A stretch of DNA of 64,000 bases from Imbricaverruca yamaguchii (Eukaryota; Arthropoda; Thecostraca; Neoverrucidae): the NCBI GenBank assembly GCA_034440575.1, contig JAOTOL010001433.1, positions 248,001 to 312,000 on the forward strand, read 5' to 3'. Below the pieces are notes generated by a model. It worked only from the letters and a program-made list of their open reading frames with translations, did no database searches and was not told the DNA's origin. Each line of letters starts with the position of its first letter. The stretch's first letter is position 1. Both the position numbers and the translations under genes were made by a program. Positions 1 to 9,758 of the stretch are shown here, piece after piece.

Positions 1-129
1 CAGCTGCGGACGCTGACTGGTGTCCAGCATGTTCGCTGTCGTAATGCAGCTGCGGACGCCGACTGTGTCCAGCATGTTCGCTGTCGTAATGCAGCTGCGG
101 ACGCTGACTGGTGTCCAGCATGTTCGGTA
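1..129. repeat. 45-46 bp tandem repeat, about 2.8 copies
   Basis: Units begin with CAGCTGCGGACG at 1, 47 and 92 and end near TTCGCTGTCGTAATG. The array is cut by the window edge, so its true length is unknown. A partial related piece (GACGCTGACTGGTGG) recurs near 246 after an A-rich tract. Confidence 0.9.
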
Positions 130-177
130 GATGAGGAAGGCCCTCTGCGTGAACAGTCTAGATCTTGACCACCCAAA

Positions 178-224
178 CAAAAAAAAAAAAATAAAAAAAT
201 AAAAAAAAAAAAAAAAAAAAAAAA
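178..224. repeat. A-rich low-complexity tract
   Basis: An almost uninterrupted run of A with two T interruptions. It may be a retroelement tail, but no body was recognised next to it. Confidence 0.9.
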
Positions 225-1133
225 GTAACATGTTCGATGTTGTAGACGCTGACTGGTGGCCGGAATTATGCTCAGAGATGGGTCTGCACGACTGAACTAT
301 CCTGCTGCTGGTCTCTGGTGCGGGTGATGCATGGTTCCTAAAGCTGGTTCCCGCAGATCCACGGCAGCTTCTCGTATAATCACCGGGTCATGGTTCTTAT
401 TGTTTTGCTTGTTGTAAGGGCAGACGATTTAATTCTGGTCCGTGTTCGTCGTGTTTTGTCCAAGGCAGGATATTATATACTCTAGTGCTCATCCGCAAGG
501 ACACGTTTGGATCCCAGTTCATTGTTTACGAGAATTTGTTCCATCCATCGTTTTTTTCTTTTCTTCTGGGAGTCATCGTCTAAATACTGTTCCATGGGTG
601 GAATGCACCGGGCCAGCCGTGGGAAACGTCATACCAGCATCATCAAACCGGGATGTCGGAGGCAGCTTTGCATAGCAAGCATATCGCTTTGATAGCTCTG
701 CTGCCCAAATTTCTCTCGATGATCTCTCATGCATACCCAGACCCAGCGTGCTCCTTTGTGAAGTGACGCAAGCAGCATAGCAGAAGGAAATGAAATTTCC
801 CCAGTAAATCCGGCCTTAGGCACCAGAATTCCAACCTGTGGTAAAGCAACTTTGTTAATTTTGGAATGTATTCATAATTTTACAGGCTGTGCTATGCACT
901 CGCAGTGGAAGGTGCGTTAGTTTACTGTGCAGCTCGTGGATGGATGGAATCCTCCACCATTTTAATTTCTAATACAATTACCCATGATGAAATAAATTAG
1001 CACATTGACAAGAAGTAAAAGTACGCAGAAATGGAGAACCTGTTATATTCAGCTGTATGACATTTTCATAGTCGGTGGCCGTTCGGAAGAATGCACAGCA
1101 TAACGTGGACAAAGCCACAGGTCAGGTCAGGTC
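225..1133. other. No gene recognised
   Basis: Only short open frames occur, and none has recognisable protein similarity or splice-supported structure. Nothing else is seen. Confidence 0.6.
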
Positions 1134-1415
1134 AGGTCCGCAGGGCAGGCCAGTGAGGGTAAAACCGGAATGCTTTTTTAGATGCTCCACTGATGGAACA
1201 ATTGCGAATCACTCACGTCGGTAAGATCGGCCAAGCTGAATTTCGATGTGTAAATAATTCCATTCCGATTGCCGGGTTCCTTTATAAACATGACAGCATA
1301 TTGGCATTGCTCAGCTTTGACTAACACTACACATGTGCGCTCCGCCAAGCGTAAGCCTTATTCAGCGAAGTCCCACGATCATGGCCGCGTCAAATGCCAG
1401 AAATTGTCGAAACAA
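1134..1415. repeat. Segmental duplication, copy 1
   Basis: This stretch recurs almost base for base at 2644-3135. It starts GGTCCGCAGGGCAGGCC and runs to the AAATTGTCGAAA region. Copy 1 is uninterrupted at GAAGTCCCACGATC (1367-1380), the site that carries a SINE in copy 2. It runs straight into the 13-bp GC-rich array that follows. Confidence 0.92.
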
Positions 1416-1441
1416 ATGCAGGAAATGCAGGCCGACGTTAC

Positions 1442-2131
1442 GGCCGCGCGGCCCGCCGTGTCGGCCCGCCGTGTCGGCCCGCCGTGTCGGCCCGCCGTGT
1501 CTGCCCGCCGTGTCTGCCCGCCGTGTCTGCCCGCCGTCTGCCCGCCGTGTCTGCCGCCTGTCGGCCCGCCGTGTTTGCCTGTCCCGTCCGGCCCGCCGTG
1601 TCGCCCGCCGTGTCTGCCCGCCGTGTCGGCCCGCCGGTCTGCCCGCCGTGGCCGTGTGCCCGCCTGTCGGCCGCGTGGCCGTTGCCCGCCGTGTCGGCCC
1701 GCCTGTGCCCGCCGCCCGTCCGCCGTGTGCCCGCCGCGGCCCGCCGTGTCTGCCCGCCGTGTCGGCCCGCCGTGTCGGCCCGCCGTGTCGGCCCGCCGTG
1801 TCGGCCCGCCGTGTCGGCCCGCCGTGTCGGCCCGCCGTGTCTGCCCGCCGTGTCTGCCCGCCGTGTCGGCCCGCCGTGTCGGCCCGCCGTGTCGGCCCGC
1901 CGTGTCGGCCCGCCGTGTCGGCCCGCCGTGTCGGCCCGCCGTGTCGGCCCGCCGTGTCGGCCCGCCGTGTCGGCCCGCCGTGTCGGCCCGCCGTGTCGGC
2001 CCGCCGTGTCTGCCCGCCGTGTCGGCCCGCCGTGTCGGCCCGCCGTGTCGGCCCGCCGTGTCGGCCCGCCGTGTCGGCCCGCCGTGTCGGCCCGCCGTGT
2101 CGGCCCGCCGTGTCGGCCCGCCTTGTCGGCC
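1442..2131. repeat. 13-bp GC-rich minisatellite (CGGCCCGCCGTGT)n
   Basis: About fifty head-to-tail copies of a 13-bp unit. The 5' third (1500-1745) is diverged and indel-rich; the 3' two thirds are nearly pure, with occasional CTGCCCGCC variants. Because 13 is not a multiple of 3 and the unit has no stop, all frames are open on both strands, which creates spurious long ORFs. No protein is claimed. Confidence 0.97.
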
Positions 2132-2506
2132 GGTGCGCGGCTCGCCGCACCCGCGTGACGCCAGCTTCCCCGTAAGCCTCCACTCCGGCGGCGGCGGAGT
2201 GTGGGCGGCCGGGTGCGGCGAGTTCCGTGCCGGGTGGACGTCAGGCGCGGTGCACCGGACCGCCGGGAGGACGCTGGACGCTACGCGGCCGATGCAGTCG
2301 ATGCACACTAGAGCCCAAATAACCAGCTAACCGGGAAGACGCCAAATTTCTGGCGGGGCCGTGGCGACACTGGGCGTGAAGGGCAACGGCGAACGGCCGC
2401 CGGCCGCAGGGTGGGCATTAGCAGTCTGGATCTTCTGTCGTGGTCATGGTCTCGTCTGCATGCATCACGCGCGTTCACGCTGCGTGCGCTTGGAGCCTGT
2501 TCGCCA
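2132..2506. other. GC-rich spacer, no gene recognised
   Basis: Non-repetitive GC-rich DNA between the 13-bp array and the CCT microsatellite. Around 2281-2332 it holds one copy of the dispersed motif with core GCAGTCGATGC followed by an AACCAGCTAACC tail. Confidence 0.6.
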
Positions 2507-2642
2507 CTCCTCCTCCTCCTCCTCCTCCTCCTCCTCCTCCTCCTCCTCCTCCTCCTCCTCCTCCTCCTCCTCCTCCTCTTCCTCCTCCTCCTCCTCGTCC
2601 TCCTCCTCCTCCTCCTTCTCCCCTCCTCCTCCTCCTCCTCCT
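2507..2642. repeat. (CCT)n trinucleotide microsatellite
   Basis: About 45 CCT/TCC units with a few single-base interruptions (CTT, CGT). It abuts the second copy of the segmental duplication. The poly-Ser, poly-Pro and poly-Leu frames here are artefacts. Confidence 0.97.
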
Positions 2643-2643
2643 C

Positions 2644-3135
2644 AGGGTCCGCAGGGCAGGCCAGTGAGGGTAAAACCGGAATGCTTTTTTAGATGCTCCA
2701 CTGATGGAACAATTGCGAATCACTCACGTCGGTAAGATCGGCCAAGCTGAATTTCGATGTGTAAATAATTCCATCCCGATTGCCGGGTTCCCTTATAAAC
2801 ATGACAGCATATTGGCATTGCTCAGCTTTGACTAACGCTACACATGTACGCTCCGCCAAGTGTAAGCCTTATTCAGCGAAGTCCCACGATCTTTGTTTGT
2901 TTATTTGTTTGTTTATTGGTTGGTTCACGACACACTTTATGCACATTCACGGCTAATGGCGCCGCCCACACTGTTTTGCCGGTGGGCCGCGGGATTGGGA
3001 AATGTCCTGAGTGGCGCTAGAGTCGAACCCGAGACCTTTGGTACCCATAGCCCGACACCTTAACCACTCGGCCATCCCCGCCCCGAAGTCCCACGATCAT
3101 GGCCGCGTCAAATGCCAGAAATTGTCGAAAAAAAT
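2644..3135. repeat. Segmental duplication, copy 2 (SINE-interrupted)
   Basis: Near-identical to 1134-1415 on both sides of an inserted SINE (2892-3084). A few substitutions separate the copies (for example CATTCC/CATCCC and CACATGTGCG/CACATGTACG). Similarity stops after the GTCGAAA segment. Confidence 0.92.
2892..3084 (-). mobile_element. tRNA-derived SINE, family A
   Basis: On the minus strand there is a tRNA-like head with box A TGGCCGAGTGGTTAAGG and box B GGTTCGACTC, then a body and a (TTTG)-type tail. It is flanked by perfect 14-bp target-site duplications GAAGTCCCACGATC at 2878-2891 and 3085-3098. The paralogous site at 1367-1380 is empty, so both boundaries are certain. Relatives lie at 20311, 42598 and 52880. 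Confidence 0.95.
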
Positions 3136-3654
3136 GCTTCATCCGTGGGGGTCAAGTATTTCTATCTCTTTGGATTCTGATTTCCATGCACGGATTTATG
3201 TGTTGGACGGATGACGCTATTGTCTATGTGGATGGGCCTTCGTATCGTGCTTTAGTCTGACATGTGCATTTAAGCATGGGCAACCGAAGTACGGGAATCC
3301 ACCCCTAATTTAAAAACGCAGGAAATGCACGGTATATTTCGGGCTTTCCACAACCCTAATAGTATCATGACTTTGTCCCAGCTTATGTAGGCTGCAAGCT
3401 AGTATTGGAGGGGGCTTCCAAGGACCCGGCTGCCGAAGAGGGGGGCCCATTGAGAAACATTTTATTAATGAAGCGCAAATATTGTATCTGAAAACTGAAT
3501 TATTTAAGTTTGTTGCTCCAATGACGACATTGAAATAATTATTGCTGTCTTGGTTCCAGTCATTAAATAATGCCAAACTGTGCGTCGCTTCTTGCCGCCC
3601 TCAAAATGACTAGACTTTAAAAAAAATGTAATCCTAATTGTTGTTGGGGTGGCT
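3136..3654. other. No gene recognised
   Basis: AT-rich spacer. A stretch near 3395-3450 (GGAGGGGGC...GGGGGGCCC) looks like a worn DNA-transposon end, but no partner end or duplication could be found. Confidence 0.5.
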
Positions 3655-3948
3655 TGAGGAACCAGGGTTCTATTGCTAAGCAGAGCTTGTTGGGTGAACC
3701 CTGGCCCCACCACCCGATCCATGAACTCCAGTTCAACGGCAGAATTTAGACAGAAAGTTTAACCTGCCGCCAATGCGCCGACACGGCCGCCCGGTAGCTC
3801 GTCCCCGGCCTTATCGGGCCAGCTGCCAACTGACACTCGCGGCCGGGGGCTAAATTCGAGCGCGCGAAGCGACTCGAACCTTGTGTCGCCAGTACAGGGG
3901 AGACCAGTGCAGGCCAGCGCTCTAACCAACTGAGCTACCGGGACGACT
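3655..3948 (-). mobile_element. tRNA-derived SINE, family B
   Basis: Minus-strand element with box A TAGCTCAGTTGGTTAGAGCG and a decayed box B. Its body is shared with copies at 6705-6995 (+) and 40606-40893 (-). The 3' part includes AGCAGAGCTTG and CCTGGCCCC blocks seen in all three. The boundaries come from this three-way comparison and may be off by about 20 bp. Confidence 0.85.
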
Positions 3949-4499
3949 GGATACATATTTCGACCGATATTTTCACAACGCCAGTTGCACCGCGGGGAAT
4001 GGATGTTTCTAACTCTTCACCACCGACCACATGCTTCGGCAGTCTGCAAGTTCGCACCTGCAGAGTGGAAGTACGCACCTACGCACTTGCACGCTGCACG
4101 TTTGCAAGCAGTGGTCTCCGGAACTCATACCAGGATGCGACACGCCACTGACAAATTAGCGCTAATTATTTATGCAGATGCAGATCTAGTTGCAATGAGT
4201 GCTTGATGCTGCAGCATCGCGCCACTTCAGCGACAGTCTTGAACTTAGTGTAGTGTAGCTCTCTCGTGGCATGAACTTAGTGTAGCTAAGTTTGTGCCAC
4301 GGAGTGCATTTGAATGCACGTAGTGATGCATTCATTGTGACTTGTTTTTCAATATACCGACATGCATAGCTACGGAAATCTGCCACATAACATTCACTTC
4401 GTTGACATAATTCCCTGCTGTTGGAGCTGTCTCCTGGAGCCGACTGCTGTGGCTGCTGCTAGCTTCAGGAACATGTCTGCAACCCTTTCTCTGCAGCGG
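3949..4499. other. No gene recognised
   Basis: Unique-looking DNA with local imperfect repeats (TTCGCACCTGCA / TACGCACCTACG near 4050-4100, and a GAACTTAGTGTAG doublet at 4242-4278). No coding signal is visible. Confidence 0.6.
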
Positions 4500-4995
4500 T
4501 ATGGATAGGTCGGCCTGTCCCCGAAGAGTCCGCTAGCCGTTCTCTGCAGTGCAGTGGCTGGGGTTGAACGGCCTCTCCCCGAAGAGTGGGACCATTCCTC
4601 TACACTGGTATTGGTAGTACGGCCTGTCTCCAAGGATTTTGGGACCCCTTCTCTGCAGTGGTAATGGTCGGACGGTCTGTCCTGAAGAGTCCGGGACCCT
4701 TTCCCTGCAGTGGTAATGGTCGTACGGTCTGTCCTGAAGAGTCCGGGACCCTTTCCCTGCAGTGGTAATGGTCGAACGGTCTGTCCTGAAGAGACCGGGA
4801 CCCTTTCCCTGCAGTGGTAATGGTCGAACGGTCTGTCCTGAAGAGACCGGGACCCTTTCCCTGCAGTGGTAATGGTCGGACGGTCTGTCCTGAAGAGACC
4901 GGGACCCTTTCCCTGCAGTGGTAATGGTCGGACGGTCTGTCCTGAAGAGTCCGGGACCCTTTCCCTGCAGTGGTAATGGTCGGACGGTCTGTTTT
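4500..4995. repeat. 52-bp tandem array
   Basis: About nine copies spaced exactly 52 bp in the core (CGGTCTGT at 4673, 4725 and onward), degenerate at the left end. Each unit carries CCCTGCAGTGGTAATGG. Since 52 is not divisible by 3, the three frames of one strand give the same staggered peptide repeat; I treat the open frames as by-products. Confidence 0.95.
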
Positions 4996-5280
4996 CGACA
5001 GCCGGCGTTCGCGGTGGCGTGTGCAGCGCTTTGGCTGTCGCCTGGGACGCCGACTTCTGCATCTGGCCAGCACGGATCGTCTCCGTCCCGAAGTCCGTGC
5101 CGCGGCCCGCCCCACCCGACACGTGTGACGTCACTGCGCGCGGACGATGACGCTGCACATGTCGAGCGGGGGGTCGGGTGTCTCGTGACGCGGGTCGGTG
5201 ACCTCAGTCGACCTGTGCCGCCCCATCATGGTGTGATCTGCGGCGGCGCGGCGTGCACCGACTCCCGCAGACTGGTGGTA

Positions 5281-5426
5281 GCGTGATTGTGCTGGGGCGG
5301 CTGCTGACGTGTGTTATCGACTGATGGTGGCGTGATTGTACTGGGCGGCTGCTGACGCGTGTTATCGACCGAGGGTGGTGTGATTGTGCTGGGGCGGCCG
5401 CTGACGGGTGCTATCGACCGGCGGCC
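5281..5426. repeat. 49-bp tandem repeat, about 3 copies
   Basis: GCGTGATTGT recurs at 5281, 5330 and (as GTGTGATTGT) 5378, each followed by CTGGG.CGGC.GCTGACG. GC-rich, no coding evidence. Confidence 0.85.
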
Positions 5427-6704
5427 GTGCGGTGCGCGTGTGGGCAGTGTCTGTGTCCATACCAGTCGCTTACAAGCGACAGGTCATGCATGCCGTGTGG
5501 TACGCACAAATATCAATATAAACAATTAAAAGAACAAAGTACACTGTATAAATATTGCGATATACTACTATTTTTGCCCACATGCATACATACTTAAATA
5601 TATGTATATATATACATATATATGGAGCATATATATACATATACATGAGTAGTTTGGAAGCAGACTATTTGATATGCAGGTTTCGTTGAATACGACTGCG
5701 AGTTTAGCGTTGATGATCTTCTTGCTTCTTGATTCCATTGAGCGTATTATGTTCCTTGTCTCTTCATTGTGTTTATGTAGTATTTCGCCGTAGTGCATGA
5801 TGGTCAATATTGCGATTAGCACACAGGACATATCTGCATTCGATTGACGTTTCGTCTTAATCTAAGACATTTTCAATACTATGAGTTGGGAAGTCACATC
5901 GATGTTTGTCAGTCATACACGTTTGAAATTATGTTTTGGTTCAGTATTCGCGTGCGTTATGTAAGTGGGCGCTAGGAGTACTGGAAATTTCCATTTCCAG
6001 TGCCACACTGCAAGGCATTGTGACCCTGCCGCAAATTTTGCATATCACCGTAGCGAAAGCTACCGGGTATTGCTTAATTTGCATGTTGCACCAATGCAAT
6101 TGTTTTCCAAATTGTTCTCGTCACGTGTGCCTTATACTGAGAATAATATCGGCGATACGTGAACCCTGGCTGTCGACTCCAGCATCGTTCTCGCTTGGGG
6201 ACCCGATCGGGGCCCTGTTTTTGGAGCGCGTCCCCTCTGTTTTTGGGCGGATTTTGTTTATCGATTATATGTTTATTGTGTTATATCCATTATAACATAT
6301 CGATTATGTGTCGATTATGTCGATTATATCGATTATAAGTCTATGGTCGTTTATTGTGATGCCAGTCACTTCACAATAAGCGACCGTAGCTTTGAGGATG
6401 TATGTCGTACAGCTCAGGCACATATTATGCCGCTGTAAATTGATGCCAATTGACAGAACATCAAATCCATAATGCTACACCTCATTTTGTGTACTATTAT
6501 CCCCACTTACAACTCTTTCGTCGAGAAATAACCGATTGTGGCATTCAGCGACTCATGCATTTGGCATAAAATACACCGGAAATCTAAGGGCGATCGTTAT
6601 TTTCAAATAGCAATGGAGCTATTGCACGCCAAGCCAGAACGATTTGGAGAGGTGGAAGCTATTGCGATATAACAGTGTCAGCGGTGCATCCTGATACAAC
6701 TTTG
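5427..6704. other. AT-rich spacer, no gene recognised
   Basis: Contains short TA/TACA-rich runs (5590-5645) and a cluster of TCGATTAT words at 6255-6340. No plausible exon was found. Confidence 0.6.
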
Positions 6705-6995
6705 TCGCCCCGGTAGCTGAGTTGGTTAGAGCGCAGGCCTGCAATGGTCTCCCCTGTCCTGGCAAGAAGGGTTCGATTCGCTTCACGCGCTCGCATTTAG
6801 GCCCCCGCTGGCAGGGTCAATTGGCAACTGGCCCGATGAAGCTGGGGGCAAGCTACTGGGATTGCCGTGTCGGTTGATTGCGGACACGTTAAACTCTCGG
6901 TCAAAACTATGGCGTTGAACTATAATTAATTCCTCTGATGGTGGGTTCGGGCTTCACGCGACAAGCTCTGCTTTACAATGGGACCCTGGTCCATA
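6705..6995 (+). mobile_element. tRNA-derived SINE, family B
   Basis: Plus-strand copy with intact-looking promoter boxes: TAGCTGAGTTGGTTAGAGCG and GGTTCGATTCG. The body (GGCAACTGGCCCGATGAAG) and tail match the copies at 3655 and 40606. The best-preserved member of its family in the window. Confidence 0.88.
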
Positions 6996-9250
6996 AAGCC
7001 GCCCAGCAAGAACTAGGACTGGATTTCCTTTTCTTTAAACATTCTCTGACTGGTTGCTCTTCGCCAGAGGGGCTTCCTCGGCCGAAAAGACAGTAGGAGA
7101 CAATAGGAGAGGAGTGTGGTTGGGTTATCCTGATGGGGAGCCGTTCCTGATTGGGGATGGAAATTTGTGGAGATTGGTGTGATATTGATCCTTGTAGGTG
7201 TAAGGTATACCTGCCAGGTACGGACGCATTGGACCCTTAATACGCAGCGGATGGCTTCCAAATGCAATTGACTGTGAATCCGGTTGATCATTTATTTTTA
7301 TGTCGCTGACCTTCATGCCAACGTGGTCGGCTTTATCGTGGGAATAACCGTGGGAATCGATGGAACGTAAATAACGGATGACAGGCAGCCAAGGAGCAGC
7401 GAATTATTGTAATGGCTTGCCTGGGGTGTTGGTGAAGTGCAGTGTCCCGGACATGGTGTTTCCCAGAGTGGTCGGTAGCAGTGGAAACGTCAAACCAGTT
7501 ATGACGTGCACACAATTTTACAGCATGACAGGAAGAGGAGTAGGCAAAAGATGACATTGACAGATAAACATTGCATCTGCTGGAAAGATTGTGATAGCAC
7601 AGGTGCCAGGAATTGAGTGTGGTGAAAACAATTGTGCTCGTTTCGACCACACTCGAGTAACCGTCAGGTACGCAACGAGTGGTGAGGAATATAGTTGACA
7701 GTTTCGCCAGGAGTCCGGATGTGATATTCAATTTAGCATAGATAGCTGGATATATTACGTGCAGTATATATTCCTTGGGATGGGTCCTCTGGTTCTCGTT
7801 GACCCTGGATTTTTTATGACTTTTGTACTTTTTCTGGTACGCGATGCTGGAAAGATTGTCCGTAGTAACACAAAGCTAGTTTCAATTAATTAGTTAATCA
7901 GTTAGCTTCACAATGATATTTTCTCCAGAATTCATCAAGGGTCGATCCAGGAATTGTCTTGGGGGACACCTGTCTGGAGGAGCGTCCTTTCTTCTCAGAG
8001 GCGCCATTGCGTAAGTACCGGAAGCGGTGCCTTCGCCTGAAGACCCGTTGAACGAGGTGGGGAAGCAATGCACTCGACCACAGTGAAGTCTGGAGCAATT
8101 TCATTTTAGACGGCCGCTTTTACGTCCAAGGGTGCGCCTATTCCTCTCCGAGGGGTGTCTGGCTGAAAATAAAATCCGTTCAGCGTGTAGAGGGTGGGCT
8201 GGAGCCGTCCCAAGGATGAGGGTGGCGCCACCTTCCATGGGGGGGGGGGGGGCGCAGGCCGCGAGTGCCCCCCCCTTGTATCCGAAAATTATCAGGACAT
8301 ATCATTCATCAGGGGTTTTAGTCTCTCTATATCTCCTCGGATATGATCTTCCCTTGATTGACTGAACCTGGATGCTGCCATGACTTAGTATGTCTTACAC
8401 CTTCATGTCCTTTGCAGTTATATAAGTATTTTTTCGCGCTAGTTACACTTACGACTGTCCGATGTTGATGATAGTTTCGCACCAATGACTCGTTTTATAT
8501 GCGTTTCGGTAGATTATTGTCCCCTCCAAGGTTTGACATATCTAATCAAACCAAGGTGTTCGGACCATCCACCCCCTCCCCTCCCCGACCGAGATCTGCT
8601 TACCATAGGTGGAGACTTCCCAAAATATTCGTGTGTCCAAACCGAAAGTTGAGTTCGTTCCTTGCATGCACCACAATTGGCGTAATATTCAATTTTGAAA
8701 GTATTGGATTTGCATTGGCAACACTGGAAGAATCAACCCGATATTAACATGTTGCTGCGTTCGTGGCTAGCACTAGTTTTATTCTAGGACAGATCCGACA
8801 TCGTCACTTTTAACTTGTTGCCTGAACTGACGTTTACTTGCCTCCATTGTTAATTGAATGAGTTATGGGCGCTATGTGACATATGCAGTCGATGCTCCCC
8901 TAGACCACAATGACTAACTAACAATACACAACACCAGGTTTCACCCCTATTGCTTACCGTACCACCAACAACGCGTCGACTGAGTGATCGAATTGGAAGT
9001 TCAGTCGAGGAGAGCAGCTTCCGAAAAAAGAACAATCCAGGATCCGTGATCGCACACTGGCCCGCCCCCTTCGCCGTGATGAAGAATGATGTGGTGAACC
9101 GTTTTTCGCACATTTCGCAGCCCATTCATTCTTGACTTGTGGCGTGACGCCAGAGCTGGAGGCGCTTCCGGTGTTAATTTTGCACCTGCCGAACGACGCT
9201 ACAGGCCTGCTCCGCTTTTGTGCTTTTGTTTTGCTGCGCTGCCATTTGAC
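6996..9250. other. Long stretch without a recognised gene
   Basis: Only scattered short frames. The longest (about 7333-7731, minus) resembles no protein I know. A G-run sits at 8241-8252, a CCAGGA/GGGGG patch like a transposon end near 7935-7980, and a copy of the dispersed GCAGTCGATGC motif at 8867-8922. Confidence 0.55.
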
Positions 9251-9267
9251 TATCTACACTAACGCGG

Positions 9268-9530
9268 ACCCAGTACGTATCACCATCTGTCACCATCTGC
9301 CGCCTTTCGATCCCCTCAATCTGCCTCCGATCCAGTGCGTGTCACTGACAGCCACTACCTGACGCAATTCGATCCCCTCCCCACTGCCACGCATCCAGCA
9401 CGTGTCATTACCTGCCACTACCTGCTGCCATGCGGGCCCATCCACCCTGGCACCGATCCAGTATGCGCCACTATCTGCCACCTGGCGCTATTCGATGCCC
9501 TCTGTGCTGCCACCGATCCAGCACGTGTGA
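9268..9530 (+). promoter_or_regulatory. 60-63 bp direct repeats upstream of a TATA promoter
   Basis: Four to five diverged units with anchor CCGATCCAG at 9327, 9390 (CGCATCCAG), 9453 and 9513, and an earlier ACCCAG near 9268. After the anchor each unit reads near CACGTGTCA (two exact CACGTG, others TGCGTG, TACGTA, TATGCG). The array ends about 140 bp upstream of the TATA box of the secreted-peptide gene. A regulatory role is inferred from position and repetition only. Confidence 0.5.
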
Positions 9531-9668
9531 CGACATCTGGGCTCGTTCACTGAGTGCGTCTCTAACGGATCCTCCCGGAAAAAGTGCACACTCACTGTGC
9601 GCCATACCTGAGGCCGATCATGTCCCCGCGCGCTAAAGCGCCGGGGGCGGGCGCGGAAGGGGACCTGC

Positions 9669-9675
9669 TATAAAA
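9669..9675 (+). promoter_or_regulatory. TATA box of the secreted-peptide gene
   Basis: TATAAAA lies about 29 bp upstream of TTCATC (A at 9698), a plausible start site, and 81 bp before the ATG at 9750. The spacing fits a focused TATA promoter and a short 5' UTR of roughly 50 nt. Confidence 0.75.
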
Positions 9676-9749
9676 CCGGCCGGCCCGTGCAGCGTTCATC
9701 GGAGACCACTGACCGGTTTGCAGAGAAGCGCATCTGACACTCGTTCGCA

Positions 9750-9758
9750 ATGAAGCTG
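9750..9758 (+). CDS. Secreted-peptide exon 1 (MKL)
   Basis: Nine coding bases, ATG AAG CTG, ending at a strong donor GTGAGT. Context CGCAATG is acceptable for initiation. The last bases of this exon form the first unit of a 31-bp tandem array. Confidence 0.8.

Noticed and set aside
1269..2330. 353-codon frame rich in Pro/Arg/Cys/Val, with long partners on the minus strand
   Set aside because: It is translation of the 13-bp array in whichever frame; no start context, no splice support, open on both strands.
2361..2735. Poly-Ser / poly-Leu / poly-Pro proteins
   Set aside because: Three frames of a CCT microsatellite.
4394..5158. 254-codon minus-strand protein with HYHCRERVP repeats
   Set aside because: Arises from the 52-bp array; the same peptide appears staggered in other frames.
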